This document shows, in pieces, positions 35,942 to 45,191 of a stretch of DNA of 64,000 nt. This DNA is from Staphylococcus saprophyticus subsp. saprophyticus ATCC 15305 = NCTC 7292. GTDB taxonomy: Bacteria; Bacillota; Bacilli; Staphylococcales; Staphylococcaceae. The notes beneath the pieces were generated by a model. The model was given only the letters and a program-made list of their open reading frames with translations, ran no database searches and had not been told where the DNA came from. The stretch lies in contig NC_007350.1 of the NCBI RefSeq assembly GCF_000010125.1, positions 2,356,001 through 2,420,000 of the forward strand, written 5' to 3'. Positions within the stretch are counted from its first letter, which is position 1. Every line of letters begins with the position of its first letter. The position numbers and the translations under genes were made by a program.

Positions 35942-37381
35942 ATGTCGGAAATTACAATATCAAATAAGAAACGAAATACTATTATTTTAGTTATGCTCAG
36001 CAGTGCTTTTGTCGCGATGCTCAACCAAACATTGCTCAACACTGCACTTCCTGCCATTATTTCAGGTCTTGAAATCACTGAAACAACTGCTCAATGGCTC
36101 ATTACAGGATTCATGCTTGTTAACGGAATTATGATTCCTATGACTGCATTCCTTATGGATCGGTTTCATACAAGATCACTTTATATTTTTTCAATGAGTG
36201 CATTCTTAATCGGTTCCATTATAGCTGCTTTTTCACCATCATTTGGTTTACTTATGTTTGCTCGAGTGATTCAAGCTATTGGGGCAGGTATTTTACTACC
36301 ATTAATGCAATTCACTGTCTTCACCCTCTTTCCTTCTGAAAAACGAGGATTTGCCATGGGGCTTACAGGAATTGTTGCGCAATCAGCACCTGCAATTGGC
36401 CCTACATTAACTGGATTTCTCATAGACACCTTTAGTTGGAGAGCTCCTTTTATCGTAGTTGCAGCAATTGCTATCATTGCCTTTATTATTGGTATTATAT
36501 TTGTCGAAAGTAATAACGAAACAAAACGTACAGAACTAGATAAAACGTCTGTTATGTATTCCACGTTTGGTTTTGGACTAATGCTTTACGGCTTTAGTAG
36601 TGCCGGTAATCTTGGTTTCTCTTCACCCATTGTTATCATTTCATTAATACTTGGTATTATCATCGTAGGTATCTTTGTCATGAGACAAATTAGAATCGAT
36701 AACCCATTATTAAATATGCGTGTATTTGCAAATAGAACCTTTTCACTATCTGCATTCGCATCTATGGTACTATTTATCGGTATCGTAGGTCCGGCTTTAT
36801 TAATACCCATGTATATTCAAACTGGTCTAGGACTGTCGGCTATCTTATCCGGACTCGTCATCTTGCCCGGAGCCATTGTCAATGCATTTATGTCCGTTTA
36901 TACCGGCAAAATTTATGATAAATATGGTTTGAAAATATTAGCCGTACCTGGATTCATCATATTAATTATTATGACAATTTTACATTGTTTCTTAACTACA
37001 GACACACCTTATTGGTATGTTGTCATTATTTACGCTATCAGAATGTTTGCAGTAGCACTCATTATTATGCCGTTAAATACGATTGGTATTAACGCATTAG
37101 AAGCAAAAAATATTTCCCACGGCACTGCCATTATTAATTCTTTAAGAATCATTGCAGGCGCTATTGGTACAGCAGTTATGATTACAATATTAACGATTGT
37201 TAGATCTAATTACACTGAACATGTTAGTGGTTCGCAAAGTAAAACAGAAATCATGCAACATGCTACAGTGCTTGGTATCAATGCTGCATTTGCCTTCACG
37301 GCAATTTTAATGATCATCGGTTTCGTCTTAACCTTAATGATTCGCACTAAAAAAGAAACAATCAATAGCCGTGAAATTTAA
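35942..37381 (+). CDS. MFS multidrug exporter, DHA2 family (14 segments)
   Basis: A 479-residue drug:H+ antiporter of the 14-segment DHA2 type, like LmrB/EmrB and S. aureus SdrM. Evidence: MLSSAFVAMLNQTLLNTALP (motif D1), QWLITGFMLVNGIMIPMTAF (motif around TM2), RVIQAIGAGILLPLMQ (motif B) and TGIVAQSAPAIGPTLTGFLI (motif C, specific for exporters). A GGAGAGG ribosome site precedes the ATG. The substrate is not readable. It ends at a perfect hairpin shared with the convergent LysR pseudogene. Confidence 0.9.
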   Translation: MSEITISNKKRNTIILVMLSSAFVAMLNQTLLNTALPAIISGLEITETTAQWLITGFMLVNGIMIPMTAFLMDRFHTRSLYIFSMSAFLIGSIIAAFSPSFGLLMFARVIQAIGAGILLPLMQFTVFTLFPSEKRGFAMGLTGIVAQSAPAIGPTLTGFLIDTFSWRAPFIVVAAIAIIAFIIGIIFVESNNETKRTELDKTSVMYSTFGFGLMLYGFSSAGNLGFSSPIVIISLILGIIIVGIFVMRQIRIDNPLLNMRVFANRTFSLSAFASMVLFIGIVGPALLIPMYIQTGLGLSAILSGLVILPGAIVNAFMSVYTGKIYDKYGLKILAVPGFIILIIMTILHCFLTTDTPYWYVVIIYAIRMFAVALIIMPLNTIGINALEAKNISHGTAIINSLRIIAGAIGTAVMITILTIVRSNYTEHVSGSQSKTEIMQHATVLGINAAFAFTAILMIIGFVLTLMIRTKKETINSREI

Positions 37382-37388
37382 TATAAAA

Positions 37389-37419
37389 AATCCCCTCACA
37401 TCAGTAATGTGAGGGGATT
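37389..37419. terminator. Bidirectional terminator between the DHA2 exporter and the LysR pseudogene
   Basis: AATCCCCTCACAT and ATGTGAGGGGATT form a perfect 13-bp stem with a 5-nt loop. An A-run precedes it, so it is strongest on the minus strand. Confidence 0.85.
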
Positions 37420-37443
37420 CATTTGATTTGGTCTATGATGTAT

Positions 37444-38334
37444 TTACTGACATGTTGCTTTGGTTTTGTCTAAAAATAATTGTGCCGCTTTTGAAAATGT
37501 ATGATCCTTACGCCATACTAAATTATGTTTCGAAACTAATTTTGGTTTCAATGGAATGAAAGTAAGTTCACTTTCTGTAGACGTATCAATAATACTGTCC
37601 AATGTAATCGCATAACCCAATCCTGCCTTTACCATCCACCCAGCATTGTAAGCCAAATTAAAAGTACTAACGATATTTAAATCGTCAAATTGTGTACCAA
37701 ACCATTCTGCAAAATCATTTTTATCCAATGTTGTATCTAATACTTGTCTTGAACATATTAATGGTTTATCTACTAGATACTTATTATTAATATATTTATT
37801 TTATGACAATGGATCACCTTTTTTAACCACAACACCCCAATGATCTGAAGTAGGTAAATACAATGTCTTATATTTATTTAAACTTACTGGTTGAATCAGA
37901 ATTCCAAAATCTAATAATCCCTTATCAAGCCTATTTGCGATATCGTCCGCATTACCACTATAAATATGAAATTGAATATTAGGGTGTTCATTGTGAATAT
38001 CCTTAAAAATATTTGCGATAACTTCCATACCTTTTGTTTCACCACATCCTATATACACATTACCTTCAATACTCCTATCAATTACTTTGAATTCTTCTTG
38101 TATTTTATTAGACATTTCAAGTAATTCTTCAGCTCTATTTTTTAATAGTTGTCCTTCATCCGTTAGTTGAATATTATGATTACTTCTTTTAAAAAGTTTC
38201 ACATTTAGCTCTTTCTCTAATTCTTTTATTTGTCTAGATAATGTTGGTTGCGTGATATGTAACGCATTCGCAGCACGCGTAATACTTTCTTCCCTCGCTA
38301 TTCTCACAAAATATTGAAGTGTCTTTAGTTCCAT
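37444..38334 (-). pseudogene. LysR-family regulator broken by one nonsense codon
   Basis: LysR regulator of 297 codons, divergent from the MFS gene at 38448. The helix-turn-helix is intact (SITRAANALHITQPTLSRQI, then ELEKELNVKLFKRSNH). The effector domain is read to WGVVVKKGDPLS, where a TAA at 37801-37803 interrupts the frame. After it the same frame continues as NKYINNKYLVDKPLICSRQ to the end (QLFLDKTKATCQ). A single base change from AAA or GAA would repair it. The stop removes the C-terminal 40% of the effector domain, so regulation of the neighbour is probably lost or changed. If read-through is significant, function might persist. Confidence 0.88.
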
Positions 38335-38447
38335 AAGGCATCTCCTTTGAGTTATTCAAAATAAGCATAACTAAAACTTTAAAATAAGTATTTGTCATAT
38401 CTTATTCTACCGCCTAAACTAAAATTATTAAAGTTTGGGAGGGACAA

Positions 38448-39614
38448 ATGATGAAAAATAATAAATTAATCATATTCATCTTAACTATTGGCGTCTTCGG
38501 TATATTAAATACTGAAATGGGGTTTATTGGATTAATCCCTCAGATTGCTGAACATTTTAATGTAAGTACATCTACTGCTGGTTGGTTAGTTTCCGTTTTT
38601 GCTATAGGCATTGCGATATCTGGACCTATTATGCCTTTATTACTTTCAAAAATAGAACGTAAAAAAGTAATGATTGCTGTACTTGTTATCTTTATTATCA
38701 GTAACATTGTCTCATTATTCACAACAAGCTTCAGCATATTACTCATTGCAAGAATCATACCGGCCATATTTCATCCTGTATACATTGCGTTAGCATTTTC
38801 TGTTGCTTCTGATTCCGTTAATTCAAAAGATGCTCCAAAAGCAGTAGCTAGAGTATTTATTGGTGTCTCTGCTGGCATAGTCGTGGGTGTGCCTATCGTT
38901 AATTTCTTGGCAAATCAATTCAATTTATATGCTGCGTTAGCATTTTTCGCATTAATTAATATGATTGTATTGATTCTCACTATAATCTTTATACCTAAAA
39001 TGCCCGCTAAAAAAGCAGTAACATATGGAACACAGTTACGTGTACTTAAACGCCCTTTAACTTGGCTATCCATTATTGTATCTATATTGTTTAATGCTGC
39101 AGTTTTTGGTGTCTATAGTTATTTGACCGATTTTTTAAATATTGTAACTAACGCGCCAAGTCATGCAGTATCTATTATTCTCTTTTTATATGGTGCCTCT
39201 AATATTTTAGGCAATGTCATTGCAGGTAAGCTATTAACAACGATTCCCAAAAAAGCAATTTTTCTTTTACCTTTTTCATTGATAATTATTTATGTGGCCA
39301 TGTTTGGTATTGGCTCATTTTTAATTCCAATGATGATGATTTCAGTACTTTGGGGTATACTCGCAGGTATTTCAGCAAATATTACACAATATGTCATTAT
39401 CTCAGTTGCGCCCGATGCACCTGATTTATCAAATGGTATTTTTCTATCTGCTGTGAATTCTGGTACAACCATAGGTACATTTTTGGGCGGCATATTTATT
39501 GCAAGTTTAGGATCGAATTTTGTTATCTTTATTGGCATACTGGCCTGTATGATAAATATTTTATTTATCTACTTAAGAAACAGGGAGCTTAAGCAGTTTG
39601 AAATAACTTCATAA
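38448..39614 (+). CDS. MFS transporter, DHA1 family (AraJ/YdhP type)
   Basis: A 388-residue 12-segment efflux protein. Evidence: NTEMGFIGLIPQIAEHFNVS (N-terminal family signature), TAGWLVSVFAIGIAISGPIM and RIIPAIFHPVYIALAFSVAS, then GVSAGIVVGVPI of motif C. Relatives export sugars, nucleosides or drugs such as chloramphenicol. GGAGGG lies just before the two start ATGs. It is divergent from the LysR pseudogene, which would be its expected regulator. Confidence 0.88.
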   Translation: MMKNNKLIIFILTIGVFGILNTEMGFIGLIPQIAEHFNVSTSTAGWLVSVFAIGIAISGPIMPLLLSKIERKKVMIAVLVIFIISNIVSLFTTSFSILLIARIIPAIFHPVYIALAFSVASDSVNSKDAPKAVARVFIGVSAGIVVGVPIVNFLANQFNLYAALAFFALINMIVLILTIIFIPKMPAKKAVTYGTQLRVLKRPLTWLSIIVSILFNAAVFGVYSYLTDFLNIVTNAPSHAVSIILFLYGASNILGNVIAGKLLTTIPKKAIFLLPFSLIIIYVAMFGIGSFLIPMMMISVLWGILAGISANITQYVIISVAPDAPDLSNGIFLSAVNSGTTIGTFLGGIFIASLGSNFVIFIGILACMINILFIYLRNRELKQFEITS

Positions 39615-39621
39615 AAAGCAA

Positions 39622-39658
39622 AAACCCCTTCATATGTTTTCACTACATGAAGGGGTTA
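39622..39658. terminator. Terminator after the DHA1 exporter
   Basis: AAACCCCTTCATATG and CATGAAGGGGTT form a strong stem with a poor T tail on the plus strand and a better one on the minus strand. Confidence 0.75.
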
Positions 39659-39685
39659 ATTATTCAATATTTGTATTTTGGGCAT

Positions 39686-39714
39686 AAAAAAAAGACGAGT
39701 TATACTCGTCTTTT
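39686..39714 (-). terminator. Terminator of the cold-shock gene
   Basis: Minus-strand AAAGACGAGT and ACTCGTCTTTT perfect hairpin with seven to eight T, starting just after the stop codon. Confidence 0.9.
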
Positions 39715-39722
39715 AGCCGTTA

Positions 39723-39923
39723 TTATAGTTTAACAACGTTAGCTGCTTGAGGACCGCGGTCGCCTTCAACGATTTCGAATTCAACAGCTTGTCCTTCTTC
39801 TAATGATTTGTAGCCTTCTTGAGCGATTGCTGAGAAGTGTACGAATACGTCGTTTCCACCTTCAACTTCGATGAAACCAAAACCTTTTTCTGCATTAAAC
39901 CATTTAACTGTACCGTTATTCAT
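39723..39923 (-). CDS. cspA: Cold-shock protein, CspA family
   Basis: A 66-residue single-domain nucleic-acid-binding protein that acts as RNA chaperone. It starts [20 protein letters not shown] after GGAGG; the RNP1 motif (KGFGFIEV) and RNP2 motif (DVFVHFSAI) are both present. The symbol cspA is the usual one for the main staphylococcal copy; other copies exist and this could be cspB or cspC. A long 5' leader of about 115 nt precedes it. Confidence 0.92.
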   Translation of the reverse strand: MNNGTVKWFNAEKGFGFIEVEGGNDVFVHFSAIAQEGYKSLEEGQAVEFEIVEGDRGPQAANVVKL

Positions 39924-40045
39924 ATTAAATTCCTCCATATGTGCTTTTGCACGAATATTTGTAATCTGTCTTAAAAAATCAAAAGGAGTAAATTCAAAAG
40001 AATAAAACTACAAATCAATTTCACGAACTAAATTACTTAATACCT

Positions 40046-40074
40046 ATTATAGCGTTTACTTCTGAGTTTGTACA
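40046..40074 (-). promoter_or_regulatory. Promoter of the cold-shock gene with long leader
   Basis: Minus strand TGTACA (40069-40074), 17-bp spacer and TATAAT (40046-40051). Transcription would start near 40038, giving a 5' leader of about 115 nt before the ATG. Long leaders of this kind control cold-shock mRNA translation by temperature-dependent folding. Nothing else is seen between 40075 and 40283. Confidence 0.65.
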
Positions 40075-40283
40075 CCCCTAATTGAAAATAACTTTTATTA
40101 TTTAATCATTCTCGTCATTATATTGTATTGACCGACTTAATTTTCACACGATTCATGCATTGTTCTCAGTTAATTTAAAGATCAAGACAATTTTTATGAT
40201 TTATGAGTTCACAATATAAAAAGAAAGGCAACTTAATCTATAAGTCCACACTTTCTTAAGTTTAATCCGTAACCGCCTGAGCG

Positions 40284-40727
40284 CTATTTGTTGATTTTTG
40301 TATAATCCTGACCGTGTAACATCCAACGTACATTGTACTTATCCGTAAATGCGCCCATTTTACCACCCCAGAATTGTTCTTCTAAAGGCATTTCAACATC
40401 TACCGCTTCTTTAACACGATGATATAACGCTTCAACTTCTCTTGTGTCATCTTCATTATTAATATCATAGTCTATTAATAATGAAATACCATTGTTAATT
40501 CTTTCTGCTCTACCAAATGAATCAGATGCAAGCACTGTAGTACCAGCAATATCAAATTGCGCATGCATTGTCGCATTAGCTGCTTCTGCTTCACTCATAT
40601 TAAAATGAGCTGCTTGATCTTTACCAACTGGTAATCTTGTAATATTTGTAGCACCAAATACTTCTTCATAATATGCTAATGCTTCTTTTGTATTTTCAAA
40701 ATTCAAATAAGGAAAAATTGTTGTCAT
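40284..40727 (-). CDS. VOC family protein, PhnB-like
   Basis: A 147-residue protein of the vicinal-oxygen-chelate fold, PhnB subgroup (3-demethylubiquinone-type name in older annotations). Typical parts are TTIFPYLNFENTKEALAYYE, EEVFGATNITRL and the C-terminal QFWGGKMGAFTDKYNVRWML. Staphylococci lack ubiquinone, so an antibiotic-binding or unknown role is more likely. The ATG lies after GGGTG. It is a single-gene unit. Confidence 0.85.
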   Translation of the reverse strand: MTTIFPYLNFENTKEALAYYEEVFGATNITRLPVGKDQAAHFNMSEAEAANATMHAQFDIAGTTVLASDSFGRAERINNGISLLIDYDINNEDDTREVEALYHRVKEAVDVEMPLEEQFWGGKMGAFTDKYNVRWMLHGQDYTKINK

Positions 40728-40883
40728 CCTGACACCCCATTGTTTAATTTATACTTGCTTTGCATATTATTACATAAGCTATAAAATAGCGGTACTTTTA
40801 ACTCCGAATTACACAATTTATTTTCGTTTAATTTGTAATGATACAACCAGAACCTATATCATCACACTTTTTTCTTATAAAAT

Positions 40884-41018
40884 TCATGATCTTGCTAACA
40901 TACTTAGAATAATCTTTTCCTTTTTGTCTCTAATTTTATGGCTTACTTTATACAAGCCTTGTTCTAACTTACCGTTTTCTACATATTTATTTAAGTTATG
41001 CTTAAGTTTTTGTTTCAC
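40884..41018 (-). CDS. Small basic protein of 44 residues, unknown function
   Basis: A minus-strand ORF of 44 codons starts at GTG, 7 nt after GGGAGAG, with MKQKLKHNLNKYVENGKLEQ and ends LYKVSHKIRDKKEKIILSML followed by ARS. It is very rich in Lys, predicted helical, with no membrane segment. It falls in a 540-nt gap with no longer gene, and its ribosome site and codon use are normal for the window. I do not recognise the family. The remaining gap shows nothing else. Confidence 0.5.
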   Translation of the reverse strand: MKQKLKHNLNKYVENGKLEQGLYKVSHKIRDKKEKIILSMLARS

Positions 41019-41271
41019 TAATTTGCTCTCCCTATAATTATTTCAGTCCACTCCATTTTCATTGTTGTTACATTATGTTTCTCAATACCAAATCATTTTA
41101 ATTATGTGCTTAATTTAATACTTTTAGTTTTCTTAATTTAAAAATATCCTCGCACTTATTACAGTACAAGGACATTCATTTTAACATTTTTCAATTTTAA
41201 AACAGCATGTTATCTTATTTACAAAGTAACATAATATAACTTTTAATAACATATATTATTTAAGTTATTAA

Positions 41272-41505
41272 ATGCTGGAAGGTGTGTCGAAAATCAACTT
41301 CCTATTAAAAATCCTTTTAGGTATACTTTTCGTCAGTATCAGTTCTTGGAACAACACCATTTCTACACGACAGAAGGTTAATAAAAAAGCTGAAAAACAT
41401 CGCACTGAACCAATGACAGGGGAACAGTTTCGTTTCATGTTTTTTCTAAATGTGACGATGTCTACTGGTTTTTATTTACTTTTGGTTCATACCTTTTTTA
41501 ATTAA
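41272..41505 (+). CDS. Small membrane protein of unknown function
   Basis: A 77-codon frame with two hydrophobic segments (FLLKILLGILFVSISSW and FMFFLNVTMSTGFYLLLV) joined by a charged loop (TRQKVNKKAEKHRTEPMTG). The ATG at 41272 has no clear ribosome site and GTG at 41284 is too close to GGAAGG, so the start is uncertain. The loop ending EPMTGEQFR resembles that of other staphylococcal small membrane proteins in this window only in its charge. Function unknown. Confidence 0.5.
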   Translation: MLEGVSKINFLLKILLGILFVSISSWNNTISTRQKVNKKAEKHRTEPMTGEQFRFMFFLNVTMSTGFYLLLVHTFFN

Positions 41506-41547
41506 AAGTATAAAATTCAGTGCTTAAGTACATACAATAACTCGAAA

Positions 41548-42063
41548 TTATGGAATAAATACATTACTTTCACTATCCTCAGGATAATAATAACCATTTG
41601 GAATTGATTGTAACTCTATCAGACTATGCCATGGCGATTTTAAATATACACTACTGCTACCTTCACTGTCTTCATATCTAGAGTTATCATGTTTCTCAGA
41701 TAAAGGGCTCGCTCCTGCATCAACAGCTTGTTGAATTGCACGATCCATATCGTCGACAAATAACGAAATATGATGATACCCATTATCTTCCAAATCAAGT
41801 GGTTCCCTTTTATCGTCACTTTCTATCTCAAACATCTCAATATTCGGACCATTGCCAATCACAATCATACGTTGTTTAACAATAGCAGACCCCTTAGATA
41901 GGCCTAACATGCGCTCTACTTCTGGACCTTTTCTAGGTTCATCATCGTAAGTTAAGCCATCATATGCATATTTCGCATCAAAGGCATCTTTCAAAAATTT
42001 AAATGCTGCTTCAATATTAGGCACTGTCATGCCAATATGGTTAATACCTCTTATATTACTCAT
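41548..42063 (-). CDS. VOC family protein (glyoxalase/bleomycin-resistance fold)
   Basis: A 171-residue protein of the vicinal-oxygen-chelate family. It starts MSNIRGINHIGMTVPNIEAA after GGAGG; HIGMTVPN gives the first metal ligand, YHHISLFVDDMDRAIQQAVD the second module and SPWHSLIELQSIPNGYY the last. Such enzymes are glyoxalases, dioxygenases or fosfomycin-type resistance proteins; the sequence does not decide between these. It is a single-gene unit. Confidence 0.87.
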   Translation of the reverse strand: MSNIRGINHIGMTVPNIEAAFKFLKDAFDAKYAYDGLTYDDEPRKGPEVERMLGLSKGSAIVKQRMIVIGNGPNIEMFEIESDDKREPLDLEDNGYHHISLFVDDMDRAIQQAVDAGASPLSEKHDNSRYEDSEGSSSVYLKSPWHSLIELQSIPNGYYYPEDSESNVFIP

Positions 42064-42152
42064 TTTATCTTCCTCCAATTTATAAACGTTTTAATTGTAT
42101 ACCCTATTTAAAATGAGTTTAATAATTGCAGTATATCATCCATTTTTTTCAG

Positions 42153-42190
42153 AAAAAAGCACACCTTATTTTTATTTATAAGGCGTGCTT
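42153..42190 (-). terminator. Terminator of the glutamate-type symporter gene
   Basis: Minus-strand AAGCACGCCTTAT and ATAAGGTGTGCTT stem with six T, starting 18 nt after the stop. Confidence 0.87.
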
Positions 42191-42207
42191 GTAGATTTAT
42201 TATTTTG

Positions 42208-43482
42208 TTAAATTGTTTTCAGATACTCTTCGCCTTGTTTTTTATCATAAACACCTTCTGTTTTAGCGATAAAGATTGTAGCTACTGAGTTTCCTAATAC
42301 GTTTACACATGTTCTAAGCATTTCAAGTATTCTATCTACACCGATAATCAATGCTAAACCTTGTGGATTTAATCCTACAGATCCTAATGTAGTTAGTAAT
42401 ACTACGATTGAGGCTCCTGGTACACCCGCCATACCTTTAGACGTTAACATTAATGTAATCATTAATAAGATCTGTTCACCAATACTTAAATCAACACCAT
42501 ATAATTGAGCAACAAATAGCGCCGCAATAGATTGGTACATGGCCGCACCATCAAGGTTAAATGAATAGCCGGTTGGTAGTACGAAAGATGCAATATCTCT
42601 CGGCACACCAAAACGCTCCATTTTTTTCATTACTGTAGGTAATACTGCTTCTGAACTTGCAGTCGAGAATGCCAACATTAAATCGTTCTTTAATAGTTTG
42701 ATAACTTGTGTAATTCTTACACCACAAACTCTTGAAACAATGCCTAATACAATAAAAATAAAGAATAGCATTGCAATTACCACAGTTAAACACAATTTGA
42801 ACAATGGAATTAATGCAGATAATCCGAAAGTAATAATCGTTGTAGTAATAAATGCAAATACTGCAATTGGTGCTAATAATAATACTTTTCCAATCATCCA
42901 GAATACTGCTTCTAGTGCACCGCCTAAAAAGTCTTTAACCGGTTGTGCTTTTTGTCCAATTGCCGCTAATGCTAAACCAAAAAATACTGAGAAGAATATA
43001 ACTGGTAATAATTCTCCAGAAGCAAATGCCTCGAAGATATTCGTTGGTATAATATTTACAATTGTATCGATCAAGTGATTGTCATATGTAGATTGTTCTG
43101 CAGCTTTTGCAGTTGATTCATATTTAGAAATATCACCTTTTGGAAGCAAATCAGGATTTAGTCCAACACCTGGTTTGAATAAATTACCAAAAATCAAGCC
43201 CATAAATATCGCGAAACTTGTCATAATAACAAAGTATAATAATGTCTTACCACCGTAACGTCCAATCGTTTTTGTATCCCCTACATTTGAGATCGATAAC
43301 GCTAAAGAACAGAATACGATAGGTACGACTAACATTTTAATTAAATTTATAAATACATCGCCAAAAGGTTGTATATAATTAATTACATCTTTATTTCCAT
43401 GTAATATACTCCCTAAAATTACCCCTAGCACTAATGCTATGATAATTTGGGTCGGTAAGTTTATTTTTTTGATAACTTTCAC
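42208..43482 (-). CDS. gltT: Dicarboxylate/amino acid:cation symporter (GltT-like)
   Basis: A 424-residue symporter of the DAACS family that imports glutamate and aspartate with Na+ or H+. Motifs are MLVVPIVFCSLALSISNVGD, the HP1 serine-rich loop AFSTASSEAVLPTVM, the NMDGT-like motif FNLDGAAMYQS and HP2 SKGMAGVPGASIVVL. S. aureus GltT has the same N-terminus (INLPTQIIIALVLGVILG). Glutamate uptake fits the nearby nitrogen genes. The symbol is by similarity; GltP or GltS are alternatives. Confidence 0.85.
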   Translation of the reverse strand: MKVIKKINLPTQIIIALVLGVILGSILHGNKDVINYIQPFGDVFINLIKMLVVPIVFCSLALSISNVGDTKTIGRYGGKTLLYFVIMTSFAIFMGLIFGNLFKPGVGLNPDLLPKGDISKYESTAKAAEQSTYDNHLIDTIVNIIPTNIFEAFASGELLPVIFFSVFFGLALAAIGQKAQPVKDFLGGALEAVFWMIGKVLLLAPIAVFAFITTTIITFGLSALIPLFKLCLTVVIAMLFFIFIVLGIVSRVCGVRITQVIKLLKNDLMLAFSTASSEAVLPTVMKKMERFGVPRDIASFVLPTGYSFNLDGAAMYQSIAALFVAQLYGVDLSIGEQILLMITLMLTSKGMAGVPGASIVVLLTTLGSVGLNPQGLALIIGVDRILEMLRTCVNVLGNSVATIFIAKTEGVYDKKQGEEYLKTI

Positions 43483-43945
43483 TCTTGTTCATCCCCTTTT
43501 TCAACCTAACATTGTCCAAATGCTAGTTTTCTACAAAATATATTTTATCATAAACAAAATTCCACTCATATATTAAATTTACATGCTTTTAAAAATATTT
43601 ATGATTTTTAATTTTATGCAGACATTCAATTAAGAATTTATAAATTATTTTGAAAGGGGTTATAAACTGATAAACCCTGTCACCAAAGGTTATTTACGCA
43701 TATATAAGTATTTTAAAGGTCATTTTTTAATTGTGAACAAATTTGTGAACAATAATAAAATAATCATCAAAATTCAGGCTTATTTGTTTATTTAAATGCC
43801 TAATATTGAATAAATATAAACGTGATTTTGTAAAATCATGCTACCTCATTTCATGATATACATGGTTGGTTTGATGTTATTTAAATTACTTTTGAATATA
43901 TGTTATTTTTAAAATATAGTGTAGAAATATTTAAGGAGGGGTATC
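43483..43945. other. Intergenic region with a direct repeat TTGTGAACAA
   Basis: This 460-nt gap between divergent genes has no gene that I can support. It contains two exact copies of TTGTGAACAA (43731-43740 and 43743-43752), two bases apart and so 12 bp from start to start. A GGGGTTAT...ATAAACCC inverted repeat lies at about 43658-43677. The binder is unknown; Rex half-sites (TTGTGAA) are similar but are normally inverted. Confidence 0.5.
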
Positions 43946-44320
43946 TTGATAGAAAACAAAGAAAGTTTTAGATTACTCTATCAAGCTATTAGTGAACTTG
44001 CAGCAGAAATGGGAGATAATCAGTTTGAAACTAAATCTATTAGTCTCATATTTTTAGATCTAGATATCGAACATGAATACTTTGACAAACTATTTCTATC
44101 ATTCATACAATATGTGAGCAGGCATAAAGGAGAAGCTATCTCATATAAGAATTTACTAGCTTTAATAGAAGACAAGATGCCACGAGACTTATCACTTCAT
44201 ATCAAACATAAAATTATCATTGGCTTTGCTAATAATTATTTACCAGAACTCAAACCAATTGCAGATGATATAAAATCTGCTATCTATAATCAAGTGAATA
44301 AAGAAATAGATCTTGAATGA
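43946..44320 (+). CDS. Conserved-looking cytoplasmic protein of unknown function
   Basis: A 124-residue acidic and helical protein starting at TTG 8 nt after GGAGGGG, with MIENKESFRLLYQAISELAA. No membrane segment, signal or known motif is visible; the C-terminus is charged (AIYNQVNKEIDLE). The strong ribosome site and open frame support a real gene. It starts a plus-strand group of small proteins. I cannot name a family. Confidence 0.65.
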   Translation: MIENKESFRLLYQAISELAAEMGDNQFETKSISLIFLDLDIEHEYFDKLFLSFIQYVSRHKGEAISYKNLLALIEDKMPRDLSLHIKHKIIIGFANNYLPELKPIADDIKSAIYNQVNKEIDLE

Positions 44321-44416
44321 TTCTTGACGCACTTCATTATGATGCCTTTGCACAGTTTGACACTTTATATATAAATACGTTAAATTTCATTTATAAAATA
44401 TTTAGGAGTATTTATA

Positions 44417-44755
44417 TTGAAAACAGCATTATTCTTCGTCACAATTTTTGTATTTTCAATGATTTGGTCAATGATTATCATTAACTATTTACCGGATGCA
44501 GCAACTGCTAATAAACGTGATAAGACACGTTACAGTGAAAAACAGCGTTTAATCATTTTAGAAACATTGTCTAGAACTTGCACTTGGTTCATTTATTTTT
44601 TAGTCATTTCAATTCTCACAAGGTATTTAGGGCCGTCAAACACAAACTTTGATTTAATATCTAAGTACCCCCTAATCACGGTCTTAATTCCCTTGATTAT
44701 ACTTGGGGTTTTGAACTATTTGTTTGTTAAGAAAAAATACAAGACTACTGATTAA
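44417..44755 (+). CDS. Small membrane protein of unknown function
   Basis: A 112-residue protein starting at TTG 7 nt after AGGAG. It has three hydrophobic segments (ALFFVTIFVFSMIWSMIII, WFIYFLVISILTRYL and LITVLIPLIILGVLNYLFV) and a basic tail KKKYKTTD. The loop after the first segment is charged (ANKRDKTRYSEKQR). It ends at a strong bidirectional hairpin. I do not recognise the family. Confidence 0.65.
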   Translation: MKTALFFVTIFVFSMIWSMIIINYLPDAATANKRDKTRYSEKQRLIILETLSRTCTWFIYFLVISILTRYLGPSNTNFDLISKYPLITVLIPLIILGVLNYLFVKKKYKTTD

Positions 44756-44774
44756 AACTTGTAATCTATGAATC

Positions 44775-44810
44775 AAAAAGCGCCTTTTTAATTTCGAAAA
44801 GACGCTTTTT
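44775..44810. terminator. Bidirectional terminator
   Basis: AAAAAGCGCCTTTT and AAAAGACGCTTTTT form a stem with one mismatch between two convergent small genes. Confidence 0.8.
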
Positions 44811-44837
44811 ACTCATTCAATGAAATCACCAAGTACA

Positions 44838-45056
44838 TCATTCTAATAAGTTAAATAACGCTGTTACAGCCATTAAAACTCCTAAGTTGATAAACGTTGG
44901 TTTTTCATATTTTTGTTTATATTGCTCATAATCATATTCGCTAATTTTCTTATTTTTCAATTTCCAAAATACAAGTACAAAATAGATGGATTGGAACATT
45001 AAAATACAAAATGAAACGAGCAATGCCACGTATAATATCATTTTTAATATACTCAT
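44838..45056 (-). CDS. Small membrane protein of unknown function
   Basis: A 72-residue protein starting MSILKMILYVALLVSFCILM, with one long N-terminal hydrophobic stretch, a charged middle (WKLKNKKISEYDYEQYKQKY) and a C-terminal hydrophobic end (INLGVLMAVTALFNLLE). The ribosome site is GTGGGTG before the ATG at 45056. It resembles small staphylococcal membrane proteins with no known role. Confidence 0.6.
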   Translation of the reverse strand: MSILKMILYVALLVSFCILMFQSIYFVLVFWKLKNKKISEYDYEQYKQKYEKPTFINLGVLMAVTALFNLLE

Positions 45057-45191
45057 ATAAACACCCACTTACTATTAATTAATCACTCGCCTTGAATTAA
45101 TAACCTTAATGGTTAAGCTTTCTTGCCATACCTCATTAAAATTTATACTTTTCCAAACAAAACTGTATACCCCATCTAAAGCGATTTTAAA

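Noticed and set aside
43731..43752. Rex operator
   Set aside because: Rex binds inverted TTGTGAA-N6-TTCACAA; here the two halves point the same way.
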